Assembly: GCA_016789165.1 (NCBI GenBank)
Contig: JAEURL010000240.1
Span: 1 to 6,964, forward strand
Source of the DNA: Anaerolineales bacterium
GTDB taxonomy: Bacteria; Chloroflexota; Anaerolineae; Anaerolineales; UBA6663
Reading direction: 5' to 3'
DNA length: 6,964 nucleotides
Below the pieces are notes generated by a model. That model saw only the letters and a program-made list of their open reading frames with translations. It was not told the origin of the DNA and ran no database searches. The position numbers and the translations under genes were made by a program. This document shows positions 1-6,081 of the stretch, in pieces. Within the stretch, counting starts at the first letter, position 1. Each line of letters opens with the position of its first letter.

Positions 1-448
1 GGCGCGGCGCGGCGGAGCCGGCCGGCAGGAGTTTGAACAGGTCCTCGGGGATGAAGGTGAATTCCTGGGGGCCGGCCTCGCTTTCAAAGAAGCCGTGCGC
101 GCTCAAGGCCCGGTACCACAGCGCCTCGGCCGGGCTGGGCGCGTTGCGCCAGGGCTGTTCGCGCTCCCGGCGGGCCGGCCCCATGGCCCGCACCTCGCCG
201 TGGGCGCGGGCGAAGCGGGCGCGCGGCAGGCGGCCGCCGGCGGCGCGCAGGGCCTCCAGGGCGGCGCGCGCCTCGGCCGGCAGGCCGGCCACGGCCTCCG
301 TGAGGCGCAGCGGATCGAGCAGGTGCCGGGCCAGCTGGAGCGCGGCTTCGCGCTGGCTGGGCGCCGTCAGTTCCAGGCCCCAGTGCTCGGCGACGACGCG
401 CAGCAGGCTCAGATCGTAGTCGGTCAGCACGCGCTCGAGCGGCGGCAT
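1..448 (-). CDS. Helicase-associated (XPB/Ssl2 N-terminal-like) protein, N-terminal part only
   Basis: This is the first 149 residues of a protein whose C-terminal part lies beyond the left edge. It starts MPPLERVLTDYDLSLLRVVA. This opening, a WGLEL element near residue 23, an alpha-helical Ala/Leu-rich body, and the stretches REREQPW (94-100) and SPAEALWYRALSAHGFF (105-121) match what I remember of Chloroflexota proteins annotated as helicase-associated domain or XPB/Ssl2 N-terminal domain. Those proteins are long, and the family domain lies mostly further downstream, so the assignment rests on N-terminal resemblance alone. No Walker motif is visible in the part present. The ATG at 448-446 is 10 bp after the stop of the lipid kinase, with no clear Shine-Dalgarno (the gap is GC-rich), so translation is probably coupled to the kinase. 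Function unknown; DNA-related activity is only inferred from the family name. Confidence 0.72.
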   Translation of the reverse strand, partial: MPPLERVLTDYDLSLLRVVAEHWGLELTAPSQREAALQLARHLLDPLRLTEAVAGLPAEARAALEALRAAGGRLPRARFARAHGEVRAMGPARREREQPWRNAPSPAEALWYRALSAHGFFESEAGPQEFTFIPEDLFKLLPAGSAAPR

Positions 449-458
449 GGCGGGCCGG

Positions 459-1373
459 TCACTGCATGACTTGCAGCGCCTTGGGGAAGAGCGTGATCTC
501 CACGTGCCGGACGTTCAACTCGTAGGGCGCGAACAGTTCGCCGTCCACGTGGATGGGCAGGGCGCGGTCGGCGTCCACCACCAGCCGGGCCGAGCGTTTG
601 TAGGTGACGTCCGGCTCGGTGACGTGCGTGCCCTGCATCACCTTGGGCAGCAGCTGCAGGATGCGCACCCGCGAGAGCTGGTGGATGTAGATGAAGTCGA
701 ACAGGCCGTCGTCCATCTGGGCGGCCGGCGTGGTGACGAAGCCGCCGCCCTCGCGCGGGCCGTTGCCCACCGTCAGCATCATCACGGGCTGCTCGATCAC
801 GCCGTCGTCGTGCTGGACGCGCATGTGCGGGGCCTCGAAGTTGAAAGCGATCGACTGAAGCGTGGCGGTCAGGTACATCAGAAAGCCGTACAAGTAGGTG
901 ATCTTGCGGCTGCGGATGTTGATGGCGCCGTCAAAGCCGATGCCGACCGTGTTGTGAAAATACACGCTGCGGCCGTTGCCGTCGCGCAGCTGGCCGATAT
1001 CGAGCGCGCGCGGCGCGCCGCGGAAGATGCGTTGGACGGCCTCCAGCGGGTTGTCGAGCGGCACGCCAGCCCCGAAGGCGAAATCGTTGCCGGAGCCGAT
1101 CGGCACCACGCCCAGGCGCGGCCGGCGCTCCGGCTCAATCTGCATCAGCCCGTTCACCACCTCGTGCACGGTGCCGTCGCCGCCCAGCGCCACCACGGTC
1201 TGGTGGTCGCCGGCCGCGGCCGCGATCTCGGTGGCGTGGCCCGGGTACTCGGTGCCGCGCCAATCGGCGCCGCCGAGCTTCTCCACCAGGCTGCGCAGGT
1301 CTGAGGCCTTCTGGCCCGAGCGGCCGCGGTCGGATTGAGGGTTAAAGATCAGGAGCGTAGGATGGGTGGGCAT
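459..1373 (-). CDS. YegS/BmrU/DagK-type lipid kinase (diacylglycerol kinase catalytic domain)
   Basis: A 304-residue protein with the full signature of the soluble bacterial lipid kinase family (DAGK_cat plus YegS-like C-terminal domain), at the family's usual length of about 300. Visible motifs are NPQSDRGRSG at residues 11-20 (phosphate-binding entry), GGDGTVHEVVNG at 64-75 (the conserved GGDGT nucleotide-binding loop), PIGSGNDFA at 91-99, DDGLFD at 221-226 and HVDGE at 275-279. In the family these enzymes phosphorylate diacylglycerol or related lipids with ATP at the inner membrane face, recycling lipid or making phosphatidate; the exact substrate cannot be read from sequence. There is no signal peptide or membrane helix. 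The ATG at 1373-1371 gives an N-terminus matching the beta strand TLLIFNP expected at the family start; only a weak GAG precedes it. It is the first gene of the leftward unit, transcribed from a promoter at about 1440-1468. All key motifs look intact. Confidence 0.95.
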   Translation of the reverse strand: MPTHPTLLIFNPQSDRGRSGQKASDLRSLVEKLGGADWRGTEYPGHATEIAAAAGDHQTVVALGGDGTVHEVVNGLMQIEPERRPRLGVVPIGSGNDFAFGAGVPLDNPLEAVQRIFRGAPRALDIGQLRDGNGRSVYFHNTVGIGFDGAINIRSRKITYLYGFLMYLTATLQSIAFNFEAPHMRVQHDDGVIEQPVMMLTVGNGPREGGGFVTTPAAQMDDGLFDFIYIHQLSRVRILQLLPKVMQGTHVTEPDVTYKRSARLVVDADRALPIHVDGELFAPYELNVRHVEITLFPKALQVMQ

Positions 1374-1439
1374 ATCGGGTCTCGGCGGCTCCGGGCCGGG
1401 GCGCGGCCAGCATGAATTGGGGCGGGCGTTGAGGCCCTA

Positions 1440-1468
1440 ACTTTACCTTAAAACTACACTCGGGCCAA
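1440..1468 (-). promoter_or_regulatory. Leftward sigma70-type promoter for the lipid kinase unit
   Basis: Read on the minus strand, TTGGCC (1468-1463) is followed after exactly 17 bp by TAAAGT (1445-1440). Each box matches four of six consensus positions, including the TTG of the -35 and the first, second and last bases of the -10. It lies in an AT-rich island (about 1439-1460) that stands out in this GC-rich DNA. The predicted start near 1433 gives a leader of about 60 nt before the kinase ATG at 1373. The prediction comes from sequence alone. Confidence 0.5.
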
Positions 1469-1474
1469 CTTCGC

Positions 1475-1503
1475 TTGACCCTCGGAGTCGCCGGCAGTAC
1501 AAT
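1475..1503 (+). promoter_or_regulatory. Rightward sigma70-type promoter for the membrane-protein operon
   Basis: TTGACC (1475-1480) and TACAAT (1498-1503) are separated by exactly 17 bp; both boxes match five of six consensus bases. This is the best promoter match I see in the window, and it points toward the six-gene rightward operon. Transcription would begin near 1510, leaving a leader of about 140 nt before the ATG at 1652. Its -35 lies only 6 bp from the -35 of the leftward promoter, so the two probably share or compete for polymerase or a regulator. Confidence 0.6.
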
Positions 1504-1566
1504 CCCTCGCGCTGGCATAAGGCTTGCATCACCTGCCTTGATTGGCCGGCCGGACAACGCTCGGGC

Positions 1567-1606
1567 GCCCCGCTGATGGCGGGGCTGGCGGCCGGCAAAC
1601 CGGCTG
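1567..1606 (+). promoter_or_regulatory. Two tandem GC hairpins in the operon leader
   Basis: The first hairpin is a perfect 7-bp stem, GCCCCGC (1567-1573) with GCGGGGC (1579-1585), around a five-base loop TGATG. The second pairs GCCGG (1591-1595) with CCGGC (1600-1604) around a CAAA loop and extends by a G-U and a C-G pair (1589-1590 with 1605-1606). Both sit inside the predicted leader. Neither is followed by a T run, so they are poor intrinsic terminators; they could be RNA structure affecting stability or translation, or simple by-products of high GC. No known riboswitch class is recognised. Confidence 0.35.
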
Positions 1607-1613
1607 CGCGTCG

Positions 1614-1643
1614 TTCGCGCTGGAAATTCCTCTATGCTATACT
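1614..1643 (+). promoter_or_regulatory. Possible second promoter giving a leaderless transcript
   Basis: TATACT (1638-1643) matches five of six -10 positions and stands in an AT-rich patch. A weak -35 candidate, TTCGCG (1614-1619), lies 18 bp upstream. The distance from the -10 to the ATG at 1652 is 8 bp, so transcription would start at or within a few bases of the initiation codon. No Shine-Dalgarno precedes that ATG (the bases are CTCGCCGCCC), which fits leaderless translation. The weak -35 keeps this tentative. Confidence 0.4.
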
Positions 1644-1651
1644 CGCCGCCC

Positions 1652-1918
1652 ATGTCTGCCGAACAAGCGCTGCGGCCGCTGGCCGGCCGCCTGCGGGCCT
1701 GGGGCCTGCAGGATTTGGCCGCCCTGCTGCTGGAGCAGGGCGACCCGCTGGCCGTGGTGGGCGCGCAACTGCTCCATATCGCCGCGCCGACGGCCGGCCT
1801 GTGGGGAGGCGGCGAGACCGTGGCGGCGCTGGCGCGCGTCCTGGAGGACCCGGCCGCCCGCCAGGCCTGGGCGCGCGAGCTGGCGGGTCCGGCGCCGAGC
1901 AAAGAAGGCCAGGCATGA
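1652..1918 (+). CDS. Small Ala/Leu-rich protein of unknown function, first gene of the operon
   Basis: An 88-residue protein beginning MSAEQALRPLAGRLRAWGL, strongly predicted helical, with segments LQDLAALLLEQGDPLAVVG and VAALARVLEDPAARQAWARE that look like amphipathic helices. I see no signal peptide, transmembrane segment, cysteine or catalytic motif, so it is probably a small soluble helical-bundle protein. Third codon positions are almost all G or C, as in its neighbours, which supports real coding. I chose the ATG at 1652; the in-frame ATG at 1634 would overlap the TATACT box and add only LYSPP. The end overlaps the next gene by ATGA at 1915-1918, so translation is coupled. I do not recognise a named family; the company it keeps suggests an accessory subunit or regulator of the membrane proteins downstream. 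Confidence 0.75.
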   Translation: MSAEQALRPLAGRLRAWGLQDLAALLLEQGDPLAVVGAQLLHIAAPTAGLWGGGETVAALARVLEDPAARQAWARELAGPAPSKEGQA

Positions 1919-2667
1919 CCGCGCTGCTTCAATTCGCTTTTCTGTTCCTGTTCGCCCTCCTGATCGTGGGGTTCCTGGTCCTGGGCCGGCGCAAGAGCGC
2001 CCGGCCGGTGCTGCTGCGCCGGATCGAGGCCTTTGACCATCTGCCGGCCACCATTGGCGAGGCCGTGGAATCCGGCCGGCGGCTGCACCTTTCGCTGGGC
2101 AGCGGCGTGATCGGCCAGGCCGATACGGCGGCCACCTTGGCCGGCCTGACGGCGGCCACCCAGGTGGCGGCCCAGGCCGTGGTCAGCGACAAGCCCCCCA
2201 TCATCACCAGCGCCGACGGAAGCGCCATGCTCCTGGCCCAGGACGCGCTCAAAGCCGTGTACCGCCAGCAGAATGCCGCCGAGCGCTTTGACGCCGGCGC
2301 GGCGCGGGTGGCCGGCCTCTCCCCGATCTCCTTCAACGCGGCGCTGGCGCCGCTGGTCAGTGACGAGGCCGTCGCCGGCAACGTGGTGGTGGGCGCGGTT
2401 GGCCCGGAGGCCGTGCTCGTGGCGGAGGCCGGCCGGCGCGCCGGGGTGCCCACCCTGGCCGGCTCCGATAACCTGGCCGCGCAGGCGGCCTTCCTGGCCG
2501 CGGCGGAAGACACCCTGCTGGGCGAGGACCTGTTTGCGGCCGGCGCCTATCTGGGCAAGTCCAGCGCCCACGTGGCCAGCCTGCGGGCCCAGGATGTGCT
2601 GCGCGTCATCCTGATCGTGGTCATCCTGCTCGGCGTCACCGCCAAGACCCTGGGGGTGCTGCCGTGA
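1915..2667 (+). CDS. Membrane-anchored alpha/beta protein, probably DUF6754 family
   Basis: A 250-residue protein with a hydrophobic helix at residues 3-23, followed by the positive stretch RRKSAR (25-30), and a second helix at about 229-247 (VILIVVILLGVTAKTLGVL) preceded by LRAQDVLR. With positive-inside reading, the roughly 200-residue middle domain faces the cytoplasm. That domain has LHLSLGSGVIGQ (57-68), VSDKPPIITSADG (90-102), NVVVGAVGPEAVLVAE (156-171) and EDLFAAGAYLG (204-214), a pattern of short beta strands and Gly turns suggesting an alpha/beta fold. This matches my memory of DUF6754 proteins of Chloroflexota and some archaea; the name is recalled, not searched, and no function is established. 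The ATG at 1915 overlaps the upstream stop and follows a good GAAGG (1904-1908) with a 6-nt spacer. An upstream in-frame extension to 1576 was rejected as out-of-frame reading of the 88-residue gene. Confidence 0.85.
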   Translation: MTALLQFAFLFLFALLIVGFLVLGRRKSARPVLLRRIEAFDHLPATIGEAVESGRRLHLSLGSGVIGQADTAATLAGLTAATQVAAQAVVSDKPPIITSADGSAMLLAQDALKAVYRQQNAAERFDAGAARVAGLSPISFNAALAPLVSDEAVAGNVVVGAVGPEAVLVAEAGRRAGVPTLAGSDNLAAQAAFLAAAEDTLLGEDLFAAGAYLGKSSAHVASLRAQDVLRVILIVVILLGVTAKTLGVLP

Positions 2668-3320
2668 AGATCCGGCTGGGCAACGTCATCCTGACCTCGG
2701 TGGCCGTCGGCGTCGGCCTGATCACGCTGCTGGGGTATTTTGTGGCCGAGCTGCAGCCGGTGCGCGCCCAGCTGCTGGCCTGGGGCAGCCTGCTGGCGGC
2801 CGTGGCCGTGCTGATCGGGGCGCTCAACCTGGCGCGCGTCCACACCCGCAAGATCATGGAGCAGGCGCCGGGCTGGGGCTACAGCCCCTTCATGCTTCTG
2901 GGCTTCCTGGCCGCGCTGGCCGCCGGCGCCGTGGCCTGGCTGCCGGGCCAATCCGGCGGCGCCACCACTAATTTCGCCAGCCGTTTCCTGTTCCAAAACA
3001 TCCTCGGCGCCGGCGGCGCCGCCCTGGCCGCGCTGATGGCCTTCATTCTGGTCTTCGCCGGTTACCGGCTGCTGCGCCGCCCGCCCACCCTCTTGAACGT
3101 CGTCTTCCTGGCCGCGGCCGTGGTGGCCCTGGCCGGCCTCCTGTCCGGCCTGGCGGGCCTGCCCCCGGAGGCGGCCGCCGGCCTGCGCGACCTGGGGACC
3201 TGGCTGACGCAGGTGCCGGCCGTGGCCGGGGCGCGCGGCCTGATGCTGGGCATCGCCCTGGGCATCATCGCCACCGGCCTGCGCCTCCTGCTGGCTATGG
3301 ACCGCCCGTACGGGGATTAG
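2664..3320 (+). CDS. Six-helix integral membrane protein of unknown function
   Basis: A 218-residue, very hydrophobic protein. Likely membrane helices are at about residues 8-28, 36-57, 74-94, 113-135, 142-163 and 188-211, which gives six spans with both ends in the cytoplasm. The loop ARVHTRKIMEQAPGWGYSP (57-75) is positively charged and probably cytoplasmic; SGGATTNFASRFLFQN (97-112) is probably external. It ends with MDRPYGD, which I recall as a recurring ending in Chloroflexota relatives in the same gene position. I see no transporter or enzyme motif. Translation starts at GTG 2664, overlapping the upstream stop (GTGA), with a G-rich GGGGGTG (2652-2658) five bases before it. No other start fits better: the overlap agrees with the spacing of the whole operon. 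Confidence 0.85.
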   Translation: MKIRLGNVILTSVAVGVGLITLLGYFVAELQPVRAQLLAWGSLLAAVAVLIGALNLARVHTRKIMEQAPGWGYSPFMLLGFLAALAAGAVAWLPGQSGGATTNFASRFLFQNILGAGGAALAALMAFILVFAGYRLLRRPPTLLNVVFLAAAVVALAGLLSGLAGLPPEAAAGLRDLGTWLTQVPAVAGARGLMLGIALGIIATGLRLLLAMDRPYGD

Positions 3321-3321
3321 T

Positions 3322-6081
3322 ATGGCCGTCATCCGCTGCCCTAGTTGCGGCAAGCCGAACCCGGAATTCCTGGACCTGTGCCAGTACTGCGACCAGCCGT
3401 TGAAGGACGCGGTCGCTGGCCAGCCGCCAGCCGAAGGCACCATCCGCAAGAGCCTCATCATTCGCTGCCCGAACTGCGACAAGCCGAACCCGGATTTCCT
3501 GGAGACCTGCCAGTTCTGCGCCACGCCCCTGAAGGGCGGCGCGCCCGTGGCGGCTCCCACGCCGGAAGCCCCGGCGCCGGCCGGCGAATCAGCCGAGGCG
3601 GAGCTGCCGGATTGGCTGCAGGCCCTGCGCGGCGAGGCCGTCGCCTCCGAAGGGACGTTTGTGCCCCCGGCCTCCGAGGCCACCCACGATTGGGAGTGGA
3701 CGGGCGACACCGGCGCCGCCGCCAGCCCAGCCGACGACATCCCGGACTGGCTCAAGTCCCTGCAAGCGGACACCACCGAAGCCGCGCCGCCGCCGGCCAC
3801 CCCAGCCGCCCCAGCTCCCCTCACCCCTGAGCCGGCTGAAGCGGTGCCGGATTGGCTGGCGGAGCCAGCCGCCGCGCCGGCCGAACCGGCTGGCGATCTG
3901 CCGGACTGGCTGCGGACGCCCACCGGCCCGCTGGCCGAGGCGGCGGAGCCGGCCGAGGCCGTGCCGGACTGGCTGCCAGGGCCGGCCGCCGCGCCGTCTG
4001 AGCCGGCTGCCCCGGCCGAACCGGCTGGCGATCTGCCGGATTGGCTCAAGGCAGCCACCGGCCCGCTCCCGCCCGCCGAACCCGCGCCGGCCAAGCCCGC
4101 GGATGAATTGCCGGACTGGCTGAGCGGTGGTGCCACACCCGCCGCCGGCGATCTCCCGGATTGGCTGAAGAGTGCCACCGGCCCGTTGGGCGCCGCTGGC
4201 GCCGCGGCCGCGCTGGAGCCGGCGACCGCCGGTGATCTGCCGGATTGGCTGAAGAGCGCCACCGGCCCGCTTTCGGAAAGCGCTGCGCCGCCGGCCGGCA
4301 GCCCGCCCTCGGTTTCGAGCACCGCGGCGAGCGCCTCGCCCTTTGCGCTGGGCGCCGACGACGAGGCCGCCCCGGCCTTGCCGGCCGAGGGCCTGCCGGA
4401 CTGGCTGCAGGACCTGGCCCCATCTGAATCGCCCGCGCCCTCCGGGCCGGCCCTTTCCGCCAGCGCGCCCCTGCCGGCCGTCCTGCCCGGCCCGGAAGAT
4501 GAGCCGGACTTTCTGAATGATCTGCGCGGGACCGCCTCGCCGGTGGCCGAAGAGGAACAGCCGGATTGGCTGAAATCTTTGGGTTTGCCGCAAGAGGCGG
4601 AAGCGCCGGCCCCGGCCACCGCGCCGCTGGCAACCTCAGGCGAAGAAGAGCCGGATTGGATGCGCGCTCTGCGCGCCGAGTCGGCGCCGTCCGTCGAGCC
4701 AGGGCCGGCCGAGCCTGAGCCGGATTGGATGGCGGACCTGCGCACCACCGAGCCCTCCGACCGGAGCGGGCCGGCTGTCTCGCCCTTTGCCGCTGGCCCG
4801 GCCCCGGCCGCGCCCGGCACGGAAGAACCGGATTGGCTGGCGGCCCTGCGGCCGGCGGCCATGCCGGAGTCCCGGCCGGCCTCCGCGCCCGGCGCCGGCG
4901 CCGACGAGCTGGCCCAGGGCGAGATGCCCAGCTGGTTGGCCGCCATGCGGCCGGTGGATATCCAGCAGCCGGCGCTCGAGCCGGAAGTGGACGAATATCA
5001 GGAAACGGTGGGCGTGCTGGCCGGCATGCGCGGCGTGCTGCGCGCCGAGCCCAGCGTGGTCCTGCCCGGCAAGAGCGCTACCCAGGTCCACGCCCTGGCC
5101 TACGCCGAGGGGCACGTCAAGCAGGCCGAGCTCCTGGCCGGCATGTTGTTGAGCGACCGGGAGGCCGCGCCGCCGGCCAAGCGGCGCGCCGGGCTGGCGG
5201 CCGCCCCCTGGGAACGCTGGCTGGTGTCTCTCATCCTGCTGCTGGGCCTGCTGGTGCCGCCGTTTGTGCTGCAGGGGTTGTTCCCGCTGCCCAGCACCTT
5301 GCCGGCTGAAACGCTGGCCGCCTTCCAGGCGCTGGAGGCCGCGCCCGCCGGCAAGCCGGTGCTGGTGGCCTTTGACTATGAGCCGAGCCAGGCCGGCGAG
5401 CTGGAGCCGCTGGCCGAGGCCCTGGTGGGCCACGCCGTCCGGCGCGGCCTGCCAATCGTCACGCTCAGCACGGGCCTGACCGGGGCCGGCGTGGCGCAGG
5501 AGACGCTGACCCGGCTGACCGTGGCCGAGGGCTACAGCGAGACGGTGACGCACCTGAACCTGGGGTATCTGCCGGGCGGGCCGCTGGGCCTGCTGCAGTT
5601 CGCGCGCTTCCCGCGCCTGGCGTTCCGCGCCGACTTCGCCGGCCGCGATTTCAGCGCGCAAGGCGGCCTGTGGGCGCAGCCCGTGCTGCGCGGGATCAAC
5701 TCGCTGGACGATTTCGGCCTGGTGATTGTGATCAGCGCCGCGCCCGACGATGCCCGCGCTTGGCTGGAGCAGACGCAGGGCTCCGCGACGCCGCTGGTGC
5801 TGGCGGTCAGCGCCGGCACCGCGCCGCTGGTGCGTTCCTACTATGAGGCCGGGTCGTCCGGGCGCCTGGCCGGCCTGGTCAATGGCCTGGCTGGGGCCAT
5901 GCAGTATCAGCGGCAGGCCGGCGTCTACCGGGAGGTGGCCACCGAGACCCTCCAGCTCCGCTGGGAGATGGTGGGCAGCGGGCTGCTGACCGTGGCGCTG
6001 CTGCTGGTGCTGGGCAATCTGTTCCATGGCGTCCGGCAGGCGCTGGTCCGCTCCGCCGGCCGCGGGCGGGGGAGGGCCTGA
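3322..6081 (+). CDS. Double zinc-ribbon, PDWL-repeat, bitopic membrane protein
   Basis: A 919-residue protein with four parts. (1) Two zinc ribbons, each CX2C-X10-CX2C (Cys 6, 9, 20, 23 and Cys 49, 52, 63, 66), followed by basic residues. (2) An Ala/Pro-rich, probably disordered linker (about 70-550) carrying 16 short PDWL-type motifs. (3) A conserved-looking juxtamembrane helical segment (556-612), then basic AKRRAG and a membrane helix at about 632-653. (4) An extracytoplasmic region (654-880) with alternating strands and helices such as KPVLVAFDY (678-686), LPIVTLSTG (710-718), LNLGYLPGGPLGLL (745-758) and FGLVIVISA (798-806), closed by a second helix (884-905) and the basic tail RSAGRGRGRA. 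Positive-inside charge puts zinc ribbons, linker and tail in the cytoplasm. I recall similar proteins in Chloroflexota without known function; the architecture suggests a membrane scaffold. The ATG is one base after the upstream stop, with GGGGA five bases before it. Confidence 0.9.
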   Translation: MAVIRCPSCGKPNPEFLDLCQYCDQPLKDAVAGQPPAEGTIRKSLIIRCPNCDKPNPDFLETCQFCATPLKGGAPVAAPTPEAPAPAGESAEAELPDWLQALRGEAVASEGTFVPPASEATHDWEWTGDTGAAASPADDIPDWLKSLQADTTEAAPPPATPAAPAPLTPEPAEAVPDWLAEPAAAPAEPAGDLPDWLRTPTGPLAEAAEPAEAVPDWLPGPAAAPSEPAAPAEPAGDLPDWLKAATGPLPPAEPAPAKPADELPDWLSGGATPAAGDLPDWLKSATGPLGAAGAAAALEPATAGDLPDWLKSATGPLSESAAPPAGSPPSVSSTAASASPFALGADDEAAPALPAEGLPDWLQDLAPSESPAPSGPALSASAPLPAVLPGPEDEPDFLNDLRGTASPVAEEEQPDWLKSLGLPQEAEAPAPATAPLATSGEEEPDWMRALRAESAPSVEPGPAEPEPDWMADLRTTEPSDRSGPAVSPFAAGPAPAAPGTEEPDWLAALRPAAMPESRPASAPGAGADELAQGEMPSWLAAMRPVDIQQPALEPEVDEYQETVGVLAGMRGVLRAEPSVVLPGKSATQVHALAYAEGHVKQAELLAGMLLSDREAAPPAKRRAGLAAAPWERWLVSLILLLGLLVPPFVLQGLFPLPSTLPAETLAAFQALEAAPAGKPVLVAFDYEPSQAGELEPLAEALVGHAVRRGLPIVTLSTGLTGAGVAQETLTRLTVAEGYSETVTHLNLGYLPGGPLGLLQFARFPRLAFRADFAGRDFSAQGGLWAQPVLRGINSLDDFGLVIVISAAPDDARAWLEQTQGSATPLVLAVSAGTAPLVRSYYEAGSSGRLAGLVNGLAGAMQYQRQAGVYREVATETLQLRWEMVGSGLLTVALLLVLGNLFHGVRQALVRSAGRGRGRA
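3337..3534 (+). repeat. Duplicated zinc-ribbon coding repeat
   Basis: Codons for residues 5-28 and 48-71 encode near-identical ribbons: RCPSCGKPNPEFLDLCQYC and RCPNCDKPNPDFLETCQFC, both followed by a short sequence ending PLK. The period is 43 residues, or 129 bp. The eight cysteines are all present and evenly spaced, so both copies should bind one zinc each. The similarity extends to the nucleotide level, which points to an internal duplication kept by selection. Confidence 0.85.
3832..4068 (+). repeat. Higher-order tandem duplication of a two-motif unit
   Basis: Residues 171-204 and 210-249 each read PAEAVPDWL, then a P-A-A-A-P linker, EPAGDLPDWL and a T-G-P-L ending. The second copy has six extra linker residues (SEPAAPAEPA against AEPA). 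The unit is thus a pair of motifs, duplicated as a block, showing that the array grew by in-frame duplication. Confidence 0.75.
4147..4272 (+). repeat. 42-bp direct repeat encoding identical GDLPDWLKSATGPL
   Basis: Positions 4147-4188 and 4231-4272 are 84 bp apart and match at 37 of 42 bases. All five differences are synonymous, so the 14 encoded residues are identical. The spacer between them (GAAGAAAALEPATA) is simple Ala-rich sequence. This is the clearest evidence in the array of motif duplication followed by selection on the protein. Confidence 0.85.

Larger units (their letters stand above)
3604..4938 (+). repeat. Array of 16 PDWL-type motifs inside the zinc-ribbon gene
   Basis: Motifs start at residues 95, 140, 175, 193, 214, 238, 263, 278, 306, 358, 394, 413, 443, 466, 502 and 535. 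The core is a hydrophobic or acidic residue, then P-D-W-L; variants are PDFL (394), PDWM (443, 466) and PSWL (535). Early copies are preceded by GDL or EAV, and four of them (193, 238, 278, 306) are followed by a T-G-P-L tail; later copies are preceded by acidic residues and followed by an A-L-R type helix end. Linkers are Ala, Pro, Glu and Ser. The tryptophan is kept in 15 of 16 copies (Phe in one) while the linkers vary freely, which is typical of repeated short binding motifs. Confidence 0.9.

Noticed and set aside
447..1304. 285-codon open frame on the plus strand
   Set aside because: It lies opposite the lipid kinase, whose motifs are all intact; its His/Val/Gly-rich product resembles no family.
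1567..1585. Intrinsic terminator
   Set aside because: The stem is good but no T run follows on either strand, and it sits inside a leader between a promoter and its genes.
1576..1914. N-terminal extension of the DUF6754-like protein from ATG 1576
   Set aside because: The added 113 residues are Gly/Arg/Ala-rich shadow translation of the 88-residue gene; the ATG at 1915 has a good Shine-Dalgarno and gives a sensible membrane anchor at the N-terminus.
1342..2571. 409-codon open frame on the minus strand
   Set aside because: It crosses the promoter region and two plus-strand genes and has Gly/Arg/Gln-rich low-complexity content without motifs.
3604..4938. CRISPR-like or noncoding repeat array
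   Set aside because: Repeat units are short, irregularly spaced and in frame in one open reading frame, with differences concentrated at third codon positions.
2547..4946. 799-codon open frame on the minus strand with repeated SQSG motifs
   Set aside because: It is the antisense of the PDWL array: the complement of the codons for P-D-W-L reads as S-Q-S-G. High GC removes stop codons; there is no family resemblance and it spans three well-supported genes.
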